Shown here in pieces: positions 51,424-60,256 of a stretch of DNA of 64,000 bases. Under the pieces are notes generated by a model. The model saw nothing but the letters and a program-made list of their open reading frames with translations. It made no database searches and was not told where the DNA came from. The translations under genes and the position numbers were made by a program. The stretch comes from Tolypothrix tenuis PCC 7101 (GTDB lineage Bacteria > Cyanobacteriota > Cyanobacteriia > Cyanobacteriales > Nostocaceae), in assembly GCF_002368295.1 (NCBI RefSeq), contig NZ_AP018248.1, positions 2,663,977 through 2,727,976 on the forward strand. Direction: 5' to 3'. The stretch's first letter is position 1. Each line of letters begins with the position of its first letter.

Positions 51424-51813
51424 TTACTTCATGGCTGCTAAAGTCCGCCGTCCAATGATGCCGTCTGCTCTTAAGCTTTTGGATTTTTGGAATTTGATGA
51501 CTGCGGAGCGTGTTTGTTTATCAAATACACCATTCACATTTCCGGTGTACAGCCCTTGTTGCTTTAAAAAGTTTTGAGCAGTTTTAACTCCTTCTCCCTT
51601 GCTACCTAACTGAAGTGTAGTAGTAGGCTTTGCCGCAGTATTGGTAATTTTTGTAGCGCTAGGCTTTTTAGTTGTATTGGTTGTTGGCTGGCTAGTTTGA
51701 GTAACTGGGGTAGTGCTAGCAGGATTTTGAGTTTTATTCGCAGTTTTGGAGAAGGCTGGAAAAGCAGTCGCTAAAGTTAGTACAGGAATTAAAGTAAGTA
51801 CTTTCCAATTCAT
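51424..51813 (-). CDS. Secreted peptidoglycan-binding domain protein
   Basis: 129 residues. A signal peptide at 1-23 (VLTLIPVLTLATAFPAFS) is followed by a Thr/Pro/Asn/Lys-rich stretch (24-70). A single PG_binding_1 domain (71-129) reads LQLGSKGEGVKTAQNFLKQQ, GLYTGNVNGVFDKQTRSAVI, KFQKSKSLRADGIIGRRTLA. This three-helix module binds peptidoglycan. With no catalytic domain fused, it may act as a wall anchor or enzyme partner. The gene is monocistronic on the minus strand. Confidence 0.88.
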   Translation of the reverse strand: MNWKVLTLIPVLTLATAFPAFSKTANKTQNPASTTPVTQTSQPTTNTTKKPSATKITNTAAKPTTTLQLGSKGEGVKTAQNFLKQQGLYTGNVNGVFDKQTRSAVIKFQKSKSLRADGIIGRRTLAAMK

Positions 51814-52353
51814 AGTTCTAGTTCCTATTAAAAAGAGATTTTGATGTGCAGAGTCATCGTGTCAGGCCTATGACGCGATCGCAAATCTCCTGAGTAAATC
51901 TTGGTGCTTTTTATCGCCAAATATTATTTACTCATTTAGATATGAAATAAGCATCACATATCTAATTGACAAGGCTATTGCAGAACTATGACGAAGCTAT
52001 GACCAATTATTTTCAGTATTAATATAAGTAAAGAAAATTACTTTTATTTTTGACTATTAATTAATACTACTTAATTTTTAAATTAAGAAAGTAACGTTTA
52101 ATCTGAGTTCTTACACTTTGAATCTGTTACTAGATTGTAGAGAATTAGTAACAATCATTAACTCTATATGCTAAGGCAGATGAAAAGGGAATAAAGACTA
52201 AGTACTACAGACAAGAATGTTTTGCGAGAACTTAGAACTAAGAATTTTATTTTTCCAGCTAGGTGGGAGAGTATAGGATTTGAGAGCCAAATATAAGGAA
52301 ATGAGTGGAGGATTGTTTTCCTCCATGACCCATTTCCTAATCTCTAGTTTCCA
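51814..52353. other. Gap between cysH and the PG-binding gene
   Basis: 540 AT-rich bases with no gene and no recognisable repeat. It presumably holds the promoter of the minus-strand PG-binding gene and the 3' end of cysH. Confidence 0.4.
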
Positions 52354-53079
52354 TTAAATATGAATTCCACATTCAGTTTTGCCGGTTCCCCGCCAGCGTC
52401 CAGCACGTTCGTCTTCACCTTCGCCTACTTTGGTGGTGATTGGTTCGTCACCAATGCTGGGATAGCCTTGGTCATGTAGGGGATTGTAAATTACGCCATG
52501 TTCAGCTACATAAACCCAGCTTTGTTGGCGTGTCCAGGCAGCTAAAGGATTTACTTTCAAGCGTCCTTGACCATCTAATTCAAAGATAGGCATATTAGCA
52601 CGGGTAACAGCTTGGTCACGGCGACGACCAGTAATCCAAGCAACTGTATTGAGTTCGTCTAAACCTCTTTGCAAAGGTTCGATTTTTGTAATGTGGTGGA
52701 ATTTAGTAATATCTCTGTCCCAAAGTGCATCACCGTATTTTGCGTTAAAGGCTTCACGGCTATCTACATCTGGGGTTTTGTAAGTTTGTAGATCTAGGTT
52801 ATAGATTTCTTTGCTTTTCGCAACTAGTTCTAAGCTTTGGGGGAAGTGGAATAGGGTATCGAGAAAAATAACAGGGACTGGATGCTTCAGTTCACTATAA
52901 AGAATATGGGTAATTATCATGTCATCTACGTTAAAGGCGCTGGTTTGCACCAATCCCGTGGCGATATTTTCTACAGACCAAGCCAGTATGTCTTTTGGGG
53001 TAGCAGTTTCAAATTGTTGGTTTAACTGTTCTAAATCAAACTCTTTGGTTTGGTTTCTCGATACCGTGGAAACTGTCAT
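52354..53079 (-). CDS. cysH: Phosphoadenylyl-sulfate reductase (thioredoxin), CysH
   Basis: 241 residues. Reduces PAPS to sulfite with thioredoxin in assimilatory sulfate reduction. Present are VPVIFLDTLFHFPQSLELVA, the PP-loop-like VAWITGRRRDQAVTRANMP, and the C-terminal catalytic KTECGIHI with Cys237. The CC...CxxC cysteines of the iron-sulfur APS reductase class are absent, so the PAPS-specific form fits. The length is normal. No other cys genes adjoin, and the upstream side is repeat-rich. Confidence 0.94.
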   Translation of the reverse strand: MTVSTVSRNQTKEFDLEQLNQQFETATPKDILAWSVENIATGLVQTSAFNVDDMIITHILYSELKHPVPVIFLDTLFHFPQSLELVAKSKEIYNLDLQTYKTPDVDSREAFNAKYGDALWDRDITKFHHITKIEPLQRGLDELNTVAWITGRRRDQAVTRANMPIFELDGQGRLKVNPLAAWTRQQSWVYVAEHGVIYNPLHDQGYPSIGDEPITTKVGEGEDERAGRWRGTGKTECGIHI

Positions 53080-53253
53080 GATAATTTTTTTTAGGTAAAT
53101 GGGTCTTTTACTCCAACAAAGTCTATTTTACCCCAAATAGGTACATATAAAAGCACATAAATCGCTAGGGTATTAGGTATTCAAAAAAATTATAGTTTTT
53201 AGTAATTGTACTTATATTGGCAAATATATAGGGATTGGGGAACTCGGGGCCCC
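53080..53253. other. Upstream region of cysH
   Basis: About 170 bases between the cysH start and the repeat block. Promoter presumably here, but no clear -35/-10 pair or operator is recognised. Confidence 0.35.
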
Positions 53254-53468
53254 CTCTGGGGATAAGGGGTAATGCAGGGCCGTTTCATTCCCTAAAAGTC
53301 CTGAAAATGCAAGAGTTCAGGAGATGAAAAATAAGCAAGGCATTCAATATTAGGCATCAACATGGTCAAGAATTTATGACTTTTGCCCTGATATTTATCG
53401 CCAATCATATTGACAAAATACATATCCTTACGAATGAAACGGCCCTGCTCTGGGGATAAGGGGTAATG
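53254..53468. repeat. 173 bp MITE-like element flanked by perfect 21 bp direct repeats
   Basis: The element 53275-53447 has exact terminal inverted repeats CAGGGCCGTTTCATTC (53275-53290) and GAATGAAACGGCCCTG (53432-53447). On each side lies the same 21 base sequence (53254-53274 and 53448-53468, beginning CTCTGGGGATAAGG). The interior is unique-looking, with only a short minus-strand frame read through it (FVNMIGDKYQGKSHKFLTML). The flanking block is part of a GGGGATAAGGGGTAATGGGG repeat field continuing to 53570. Confidence 0.8.
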
Positions 53469-53704
53469 GGGATTGGGGATAAGGGATAAGGGATAAGGGA
53501 TAAGGGAGATGAGGAGGATGAGGGAGAAAGACCAATGACCAATGACCAATGAATGACCCATTACCCATTACGCACGTAAGTAAATACCACAGCCTTTACT
53601 AAGATAGTTTGCGTTAGATAAAGTTTTACCGCACTTATATAGATATTAAATTATGAGACTGGTATTGTTAATGAATCCTTAACTTTGATGTGGATTCTAA
53701 GAAA

Positions 53705-53809
53705 ATGAATAAGTCAAAAACTCCTGGATCTTTTGGTGAATCTATAGTTATGGGCGCTCTCATCATGTTAACCAGCGTAAGCATTATCACCATCATGAGT
53801 GCATTTTAA
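53705..53809 (+). CDS. 34-residue single-helix membrane peptide
   Basis: Frame MNKSKTPGSFGESIVMGALI then MLTSVSIITIMSAF. It has a polar N-terminus (1-12) and one hydrophobic helix (13-34), resembling the small subunits of thylakoid complexes in layout, although I do not recognise it as a known Psa, Psb, Pet or Ndh peptide. A strong terminator follows 37 bases after the stop, which supports a real short transcript. The ribosome binding site is weak (CTAAGAAA before ATG). Coding status is therefore moderately sure and function is unknown. Confidence 0.55.
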   Translation: MNKSKTPGSFGESIVMGALIMLTSVSIITIMSAF

Positions 53810-53845
53810 GATCATAAAAATAAATTTTAGCAACGAAACTTTACA

Positions 53846-53875
53846 AAGCTCCTCTGAAACTGAGAGGGGCTTTTA
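53846..53875 (+). terminator. Rho-independent terminator after the 34-residue peptide
   Basis: Stem AAGCTCCTCT (53846-53855) pairs with AGAGGGGCTT (53863-53872) around the loop GAAACTG, followed by TT and then ACATTTT. GC-rich and compact. Confidence 0.8.
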
Positions 53876-54012
53876 CATTTTGTAGTCTAGGCAGTTAGCG
53901 ATCGCTTACATTGGCGTTAAGTAATTTTGTGAGTTTGGTCAGTGTCTACACTGAGGTGATTATTGGTGCAAGATATCAAGGAAAAAGAAGATAATTTTTG
54001 CCAGTCACTATT

Positions 54013-55719
54013 ATGTTGGACTTGCTGATTCAAAATGGGTTGATTTTCGATGGTTTAGGATCTGCACCTATACGTGGGGATGTTGGAATTCAAAATGGCC
54101 GGATTGTAGGTATTGCTCCCAGCTTATCTACCCCAGCGCGGGAAGTGGTTGATGCTGCTGGGTTGTGGGTTACGCCAGGATTTATCGATATTCACACCCA
54201 TTACGATTTAGAGTTAGAGATTGCACCAGGATTGAGCGAATCGGTGCGTCATGGTGTTACCAGCGTGGTGATTGGCAATTGCAGTTTATCTGTTGCCATT
54301 GGTGAAGCTCAAATGCTGGCAGATATTTTTCAGCGAGTCGAGACATTATCTCATCGGTTAATTGCCAAATGGTTGAACAAATCAATATCTTGGCAAACAC
54401 CAGCAGAATATTTACAGCATTTACAACAGTTACCACTAGGGCCAAATATTGCCCCTTTGTTTGGACATAGTGCTTTACGCGCTCATGTTATGGGGTTGGA
54501 ACGCAGCTTAACCGTTCAGCCGACCAAATTTGAGCTAAAACTGATGCAGCGTATAGCAGCAGATGCTTTAGACGCTGGATTTGTGGGGATTTCTATTGAT
54601 ATGTTTCCTTGGCATCGTATGAGTGGCGAATGGCGAGGTTATACAATTCCCTCACAACACGCGAAATTTAAAGAATATGCGATGTTGGCTAGGCTTTGTA
54701 AGCAGCGCGATCGCGTTTTTCAAGTCACTCCCAATTTACAAAAGCTGGCTTCTTTTGTAGAGATTCTGCGTATGGGTTCGGGGTTTGGCAAACGGCTGCG
54801 GCTAACTGTCCTCTCTGCTTTAGATGCTGTACATAATCGCCAACTCTGGCGATTATTTTCCCCTCTTCTATTTATTTGGAATCGGCTTCTCAATGGAAAT
54901 GTGCGCTTTCAAACCCTAACAGAACCATTCACAATTTATTCTGATGGCCCCGTTACTCCCTTATTTGAAGAATTCGCTACAGGCGCACAATTAAATGGTT
55001 GTGAGTCACGCCAAGAACGGGAAAAATTGTGGCAATCTGAAGGTTTTCGTCAGCAATTCCGTCAAGAATGGCTGAGTAAATGGCGAAATTCTTTTCATCG
55101 CCGATTAGATTTGATGGAAGTTGTTCGCTGTCCCGAAGCAAGTTGGCAAGGGTTGAGTTTTGCGGAAATTGCCCATCAAAAGCAACAGGAACCAGTAGAT
55201 TTTTTGATCCAGGCGTTGCAAAAATACGATACAGATTTGCGCTGGGTAGCAACAGGAGCGAACGATCGCTTAAAACCGCGTTTGGCGATGATGCAGCACC
55301 CACATATTTTACCTGGATTTACTGATGCTGGCGCTCATGTGCGTAACCTGGGATACTATGATGGCGCATTGTCTTTACTGAAGCAGGCTGTAACAACGAA
55401 TTTTCTGACATCAGAAGCGGCGATTTTTCGAGTTACAGGAGAACTAGCAACTTGGTTTCGTCTGGATACGGGGGTGCTGAGAGTTGGTGCAAAAGCAGAT
55501 ATAGTTTTACTTAACCCTAATGCGCTCAATCAGCCAATCAGTCCCCAAGTGGAAATATTAGATCCCGTTTTGGATGGTGAACCTCGGATGGTAAAGCGCG
55601 GTTCAGATGAGATTGTGCAAGCGGTTTATATTAATGGAGTTCGGGTTATTTCTAAGGGAGAGGTGAGCGATCGCTTAGGGCGTGAAAAATTGGGAAGTGT
55701 TTTGTCTCCTTTGTCATAA
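54013..55719 (+). CDS. N-acyl-D-amino-acid deacylase/D-aminoacylase-type amidohydrolase
   Basis: 568 residues from the ATG at 54013. A TTG five codons upstream is in frame but unlikely. The amidohydrolase start DLLIQNGLIFDGLGSAPIRG and the metal site GFIDIHTHYDLELEIAPGLS (His-x-His) are followed by VTSVVIGNCSLSVAIGE, which is typical of D-aminoacylases. Later HPHILPGFTDAGAHVRNLGY has the catalytic Asp region, and LRVGAKADIVLLNPN closes the composite beta-sandwich. It hydrolyses N-acyl-D-amino acids or a related amide. Substrate not provable. It is monocistronic, downstream of a terminator. Confidence 0.88.
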   Translation: MLDLLIQNGLIFDGLGSAPIRGDVGIQNGRIVGIAPSLSTPAREVVDAAGLWVTPGFIDIHTHYDLELEIAPGLSESVRHGVTSVVIGNCSLSVAIGEAQMLADIFQRVETLSHRLIAKWLNKSISWQTPAEYLQHLQQLPLGPNIAPLFGHSALRAHVMGLERSLTVQPTKFELKLMQRIAADALDAGFVGISIDMFPWHRMSGEWRGYTIPSQHAKFKEYAMLARLCKQRDRVFQVTPNLQKLASFVEILRMGSGFGKRLRLTVLSALDAVHNRQLWRLFSPLLFIWNRLLNGNVRFQTLTEPFTIYSDGPVTPLFEEFATGAQLNGCESRQEREKLWQSEGFRQQFRQEWLSKWRNSFHRRLDLMEVVRCPEASWQGLSFAEIAHQKQQEPVDFLIQALQKYDTDLRWVATGANDRLKPRLAMMQHPHILPGFTDAGAHVRNLGYYDGALSLLKQAVTTNFLTSEAAIFRVTGELATWFRLDTGVLRVGAKADIVLLNPNALNQPISPQVEILDPVLDGEPRMVKRGSDEIVQAVYINGVRVISKGEVSDRLGREKLGSVLSPLS

Positions 55720-56201
55720 GAGTATTTCTCACAGAGAAGCAGAGAGCGCTATCCAAGAACTTGTTTGGATTGCATATTAAAGCAATATTTTCCGACAATT
55801 GCTTATCTTAAAATAGATATTAAATCTTAAATTTGCTCTAGTAGGCGATGGATACTACAGATAATTACGCTAGCGAAGATAAATGATAGAATTAAATTTT
55901 TATTATCTGAATAATCCCCATTCAAATAATGTTTACCATAAATAAATCATTTAGAGGATACAGAACTGTTTCCTATATATCTGTAATATCTTTTTTTAAT
56001 TAGTATAAGGTGATGACTAAACTAGAAATTATGTTGAAAAATAATCTATCTACGGCATGATGAAGATAAATTATTAATAGCTTTATAGTATTTTAACGAT
56101 GCCCAAGTTAAGATTGAAGCGGCAAGTATTATAACTCGCTAAAGTAATACCAAAAATTGCGATCACTTGTGTTAAATCTATTAAAAATTTGCATCAGAAT
56201 C
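55720..56201. other. AT-rich gap before rhodanese
   Basis: 482 bases. Near 55920 the sequence ATTCAAATAATGTTTACCAT resembles the left end of the repeat at 58213. No gene or clear promoter is recognised. Confidence 0.4.
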
Positions 56202-56639
56202 ATGTTTCCTGCTGTCAATTCCATTACGACAGCAGAATTTGCTAAGTGGCGATCGGATTCTGCCAAGCTACAGCCTTTAGTGTTAGATGCGCGCAGTCCA
56301 GCAGAGTATGGGGTCAGTCATCTCAAATCAGCAATACATATCGATCCGATTGTTTTACACTCAAAAAATGCTTTGAGGATTTCAAAAGATAGCCCTATTG
56401 TTGTGTACTGTTCAATTGGTTATCGTAGCGCCAAAATTGCTCAACAGCTTCAAAAGCAAGGTTTTACCTCTATTTACAACTTAAGCGGAGGTATTTTTGA
56501 GTGGGCAAATGAAGGACGACTTCTTTTTAAAGATGACAACCAGCAAACAGAGTTTGTGCATCCTTATGATGCAAATTGGGGAAAAATGCTGAAAGCTAAT
56601 TACCATCCTCAAAATTGTTCTTATCTCGCTTCTCGATGA
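56202..56639 (+). CDS. Rhodanese-like domain protein
   Basis: 145 residues from the ATG at 56202 (MFPAVNSITTAEF). A TTG further up opens the frame but adds a poorly conserved stretch. One rhodanese domain: PLVLDARSPAEYGVSHLKSA, the active-site loop VVYCSIGYRSAKIAQQLQ with Cys70, and IYNLSGGIFEWANEGR. It may carry persulfide sulfur or act as an arsenate- or phosphatase-like homologue. The active-site loop CSIGYRS fits a single-domain rhodanese. The glycosyltransferase gene starts 128 bases downstream on the same strand. Confidence 0.87.
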   Translation: MFPAVNSITTAEFAKWRSDSAKLQPLVLDARSPAEYGVSHLKSAIHIDPIVLHSKNALRISKDSPIVVYCSIGYRSAKIAQQLQKQGFTSIYNLSGGIFEWANEGRLLFKDDNQQTEFVHPYDANWGKMLKANYHPQNCSYLASR

Positions 56640-56767
56640 CAAAAAAGCGCCAATAAGGAAAAAGATAATTAGCAAAAGATCATAGCTTTGCTCCTCGACT
56701 TCTTTATTTGAGTTTGATGGATGATTAAACCCCACAAATACAAACAACAATCAGGAACAAGCTACTT

Positions 56768-57523
56768 ATGTCTCAAGTTTCGATTGTTATCCCTACTTTA
56801 AATGAAGCAGCTAGTTTAGAGCGTACACTACGTCAACTGACGCTACTTCACCCCCCTGCAAAAGAGGTGATAGTTGTGGACGGTGGTAGCGAAGATGAGA
56901 CAATAGCGATCGCCAAACAAAGCACTGAATCATTTGATCACAAATTAAATATGCAAGTTCTCTGTTGCGAACGACGCGGACGTTCTATACAAATGAACCA
57001 CGGCGCATTAGTTGCAACTGGAGATATTATTTGCTTTCTCCATGCAGATACTTGGGTTCCTGATGATTTGATTGCAGTGATTGAGAAAACTTTAGCAGAG
57101 CCGCAAGTCGCCTGTGGGGGTTTTATTTCGCTGATGGTAGGTTCTTATCATACTCGCTGGGGTATATCTTTACACAACTACCTCAAAACTTACTACGCTC
57201 CTCTATTATTTAGACCTCGCTTATTTTTTAAAGGCTTGCGCCTGTTGTTCGGCGATCAAGTTATGTTCTGTCGGCGAACGGATTTTTGGTATTGTGGCGC
57301 ATTCGATGAGGCTTTACCAATTATGGAGGATGGAGATTTGTGCTTGAAATTAGTACAAAAGGGACGAATCTCTTTAGTCAACCGCATCGTTCAAAGTTCG
57401 GATCGTCGGGTTGCACGTTGGGGAAGCTGGAAAGCTACCGCTATTTACTTGTATATCGGTATTTTGTGGGGAATTGGTGTTGATGCTAATTACCTCAAGC
57501 AATTTTATCAAGATATTCGCTGA
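56768..57523 (+). CDS. TIGR04283-type family 2 glycosyltransferase
   Basis: 251 residues. GT2 start SQVSIVIPTLNEAASLERTL, EVIVVDGGSEDETIAIAKQS, RGRSIQMNHGALVATGDII then CFLHADTWVPDDL (the DxD-like HAD), GDQVMFCRRTDFWYCGAFDE and EDGDLCLKLVQKGRISLVN. The overall pattern matches the TIGR04283 family, which in some bacteria sits in arsenosugar biosynthesis loci. A short C-terminal membrane-like segment (IYLYIGILWGIGVDANY) is present. No arsM or radical-SAM partner is within the window, so the arsenosugar role is only a possibility. Its end overlaps the convergent DUF547 gene by 16 bases. Confidence 0.85.
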   Translation: MSQVSIVIPTLNEAASLERTLRQLTLLHPPAKEVIVVDGGSEDETIAIAKQSTESFDHKLNMQVLCCERRGRSIQMNHGALVATGDIICFLHADTWVPDDLIAVIEKTLAEPQVACGGFISLMVGSYHTRWGISLHNYLKTYYAPLLFRPRLFFKGLRLLFGDQVMFCRRTDFWYCGAFDEALPIMEDGDLCLKLVQKGRISLVNRIVQSSDRRVARWGSWKATAIYLYIGILWGIGVDANYLKQFYQDIR

Positions 57524-58209
57524 TTAAGGCTCCAGTCATAGTCAAGATAAGATATTTGAGTTGCAGCACTTAAGGGTAAATCTGTTTTTAAATAGGAATT
57601 AATGTATTCTGGAATCGAAGGCGCAACTTGTAAAAAATCCTGACGATACCACTTAAAAATTTTATTACAATAGAGTTTTTGACTATCAAAATCATAATAA
57701 ACTTTTTGCGAATTGTTGATAAAGCGATAGGCATCTTCATCTAATTGCTGCATAACTTGCTCAGGAAAATATGCCCCAGCACGTAGTAAAGGACAACCAA
57801 TAGAAGCGCAGACAATCGCAAAATGAATTCTTGGTTCTTTTAGCTTATTTCTTAAAATTTGATTTTCGATTTGAGCAAGACTATAACGATTGCCAAATAT
57901 TTCATAAATTGGGCGTTGAAAAAACCATAAAAAAGCTAGCCAATTAGGAATCCCTAAAAAATTTGGCAAAATTGATTTTAGGGGATATTGTTTTAAAATT
58001 GTGGAAATAGTAAATGCATTGTAGAGGTTAATCCACAATGTTAATTCTTCCATGACTGTAAGTTGAGAATTTAAATGTAAATGCTTTTTGCTTTGTAACC
58101 AATCATCAAGCACTTGGGGTTGCTCTGTTTTCCAAGCAAAATAATCTACACGACCTTTTCGATCAACATACTGATGCAGTAACCTGTCCCAAGGTTCAAA
58201 ATCAATCAT
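57508..58209 (-). CDS. DUF547 domain protein
   Basis: 233 residues. The DUF547 core: LTLWINLYNAFTISTILKQY, IENQILRNKLKEPRIHFAIV, CASIGCPLLRAGAYFPEQVM, QQLDEDAYRFINNSQ and YDFDSQKLYCNKIFKWYRQD. The Cys-Ala-Ser-Ile-Gly-Cys-Pro segment with N-Y-N-A-x-T resembles a cysteine-peptidase-like (transglutaminase-related) arrangement as proposed for the family. The function is not established. The gene is convergent with the TIGR04283 glycosyltransferase and overlaps it by 16 bases. The two types often co-occur. Confidence 0.85.
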   Translation of the reverse strand: MIDFEPWDRLLHQYVDRKGRVDYFAWKTEQPQVLDDWLQSKKHLHLNSQLTVMEELTLWINLYNAFTISTILKQYPLKSILPNFLGIPNWLAFLWFFQRPIYEIFGNRYSLAQIENQILRNKLKEPRIHFAIVCASIGCPLLRAGAYFPEQVMQQLDEDAYRFINNSQKVYYDFDSQKLYCNKIFKWYRQDFLQVAPSIPEYINSYLKTDLPLSAATQISYLDYDWSLNQRIS

Positions 58210-58212
58210 AAA

Positions 58213-58350
58213 TTATACCAATTCAAATAATGTTTGCGACAGATAAATTCTTTGTAAGGGCACGGCATCCGCATTCTTTTGGCATATCAAATATCTTATT
58301 GGTGCCGTGCCCCTACCCATCTGTCGCATTCTTTTTTCAAAATGGTATTA
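58213..58350. repeat. MITE-like element, TTATACCA...TGGTATTA ends
   Basis: A 138 base segment with ~30 base imperfect terminal inverted repeats. The left end is TTATACCAATTCAAATAATG and TTTGCGACAGAT. The right end has ATCTGTCGCATTC and AAAATGGTATTA. The interior GGGCACGGCA...TGCCGTGCCC pairs as well. Relatives of its ends lie at 35800-35838, 47797 and 55920. There is no open frame. Confidence 0.65.
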
Positions 58351-58498
58351 CTTGGAATTTGGCAACAAGACAATTGATGTAGATTCAAATATGTTTGCAA
58401 GTCAAAGCATTTGAACTTGGCGAATACCCTAACATATATAACCAGCTACGCGAACTGTCTTTAGAGGTTATTGATCTAGTAAAAATAAAATTATTGTA

Positions 58499-58569
58499 GG
58501 ATGCGTTAGGCGCTTTTTTCCAATATGATTTGTCATGAAATAACTATCTTAGCGCCTAACGTATCATCC
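58499..58569. repeat. Inverted repeat, GGATGCGTTAGGCGC type
   Basis: Left arm GGATGCGTTAGGCGC (58499-58513) and right arm GCGCCTAACGTATCATCC (58552-58569) pair with a small bulge. The arm sequence links it to the palindromes at 15379 and 15704. Non-coding. Confidence 0.6.
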
Positions 58570-58620
58570 ATACATCGGGTGGTGCTTTACTGCTCTAATT
58601 ATCTTTATCCAAAACTCCAT

Positions 58621-58658
58621 AAAAAAAGAAAGAAGATGCAAAAATCTCTCCTTTCTTT
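58621..58658 (-). terminator. Probable terminator of the DUF2973 gene
   Basis: Minus-strand stem from CTTTCTTT (58651-58658) and AAAGAAAG (58625-58632), followed in the minus direction by further Ts (complement of 58621-58624 and beyond). It lies about 50 bases past the stop of the minus-strand gene at 58707. AT-rich, so moderately sure. Confidence 0.5.
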
Positions 58659-58706
58659 ACCTTTTATTTAATGAATTAATCTTCGCTCAGGACTGAGTAC
58701 TCCGAG

Positions 58707-59024
58707 TTAACTTTCTTCTTGATTCTCAACTTTACGGCCAGGAGAAGATTCATACAAAGCATCTAGCTGTTGGCGAGCATCTTCGACGTTGATTGACCGC
58801 ATCACTAATAATGGTTCTTTAATTAAGTTACCTGCATTATCTAATAATTCTGGATGTGGCGGAAAATGCTTGTTAACTGAGGGATAGCCATATCTCCCCT
58901 GGTTTCTTGTTGCTGGATAATTGCGCTCTCGATCAAAACTAAACATGATCAGATTGCGAATTAGATTAGCAACAGCAATAACGGCAAGAATTGTAAAAGC
59001 AAGAATGTAAAGCAGGTGTAACAT
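58707..59024 (-). CDS. DUF2973 membrane protein
   Basis: 105 residues from the ATG at 59024 (MLHLLYILAFTIL), supported by GGAGG 8 bases upstream. An upstream ATG in frame lacks a site. One N-terminal membrane helix (2-24), then a cytosolic part with HPELLDNAGNLIKEPLLVMR and SINVEDARQQLDALYESSPG, the core of the cyanobacterial DUF2973 family as I recall it. The function is unknown. It follows the DUF2605 gene (59308-59625) on the same strand after 283 bases. The two families are usually neighbours. Confidence 0.8.
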   Translation of the reverse strand: MLHLLYILAFTILAVIAVANLIRNLIMFSFDRERNYPATRNQGRYGYPSVNKHFPPHPELLDNAGNLIKEPLLVMRSINVEDARQQLDALYESSPGRKVENQEES

Positions 59025-59307
59025 CGGGTTATCCTCCAGAGGAAGCAAGTTCTAAAAGTTTTTACTGTAACTTTTCGCTTTACTAGTAATTAAAATTACA
59101 GATAGAGCGAATGGCTGAAGCACATTGATATGTCTATGTTTCGCAGGGGGGAATGTATTGACCGTTATTCAAAACACGGTAGCATGTTATACATCTTTTT
59201 CTGTTTTATTCAAAATTTATTAAGGATTGAGTACTAAATATCGAACCGGAATATCGCGTTGCTTTTTTAATTAAGTCTACCGAACTTAATGAAAAAAAAC
59301 TTCATTC

Positions 59308-59625
59308 TCACACATCTCTTTCTTTATGGAAGCGTATTGCCACATTCCAGCATTCTGTCACTAATTCGTGCCAAGGCTTAATTGTTGCCATTTCAATACC
59401 AACTTGCCCATCAGTTGCACTGAACATCATCTTTGCTGTATTGAGTTCATCCTGGGCTTGCTGAATTCTGAGAAGCAAGTCTAATTTGTCTTGCTCACTC
59501 ATAAATGATATTTGCTCGGTTTCCAGAAATTTACGCGATCGCGTAAACCAATACTGAAAATCCTCTAACAGCGGTTCCAATAAAGCTTTGAGCACTTCAG
59601 CCCCTGGTACATTTGAGTCTCGCAT
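59308..59625 (-). CDS. DUF2605 protein
   Basis: 105 residues, mostly helical and soluble. Conserved segments are VLKALLEPLLEDFQYWFTRS, RKFLETEQISFMSEQDKLDL, LLRIQQAQDELNTAKMMFSA and PWHELVTECWNVAIRFHKER. This matches cyanobacteria-specific DUF2605. No biochemical role is known. Located upstream of DUF2973 on the same strand, so a shared pathway is likely. Confidence 0.82.
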   Translation of the reverse strand: MRDSNVPGAEVLKALLEPLLEDFQYWFTRSRKFLETEQISFMSEQDKLDLLLRIQQAQDELNTAKMMFSATDGQVGIEMATIKPWHELVTECWNVAIRFHKERDV

Positions 59626-60256
59626 AAATGAGAAGCATACGTCTATCTTTCTTTATAATATTAACCTTATTTACAATTCTTAATATTATATTTTAATCCC
59701 TCCACAGATAGATGTAAAGCAAACTGTAGCTTCTGATACTTTTTTCTATTTTATCCTTATTCCCAAAGATTTGCATAGATCCTCCAATGAGAATGTTGCA
59801 AGTGAAATAATTATAAAAGCTAGAAAAAGTCAACTGCGATCGTTGTAAGGTAAATTCATTCGTAGGATAGATTCTAATATTAAAGATATATTGAGAATTT
59901 TTGATTTTCTGTAAATAGAAAGTAAGTTTACATTGATCCCCTATGGTAAGTTCCTACAATTCCTTGCACGTAGTTTGTTTAAGCCTGTAGGTTGTGTTGA
60001 ATCTAAGTGAGGTCAAGCTGCTTCTGCAAAATGCCAAAGAGTCTCACTCAATACTTTTATTTAAAAATCAAAAATATAAAATTAAAATATTAAAGGCAAA
60101 ATAATACCAATACAAAATTCAAACAGGCAAAATTGCTGGGAATTGCTAGAACTGTTTGCGGTACAAAAGCTTAACCTAAAATCCAAAATCCCAAATTGGT
60201 ATAACTCCCCTGGCTTCGGGAACCAGGAGTGTTAAACAAAATGCCTACCTGCATGA
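59626..60256. other. Non-coding gap between DUF2605 and PHP genes
   Basis: 631 AT-rich bases. No open frame of gene-like quality, no recognisable repeat apart from a TCCCAAATTGGTAT-like fragment near 60190. CTCCTGGC...GAACCAGGAG (60206-60229) could form a hairpin behind the PHP gene. Confidence 0.4.
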
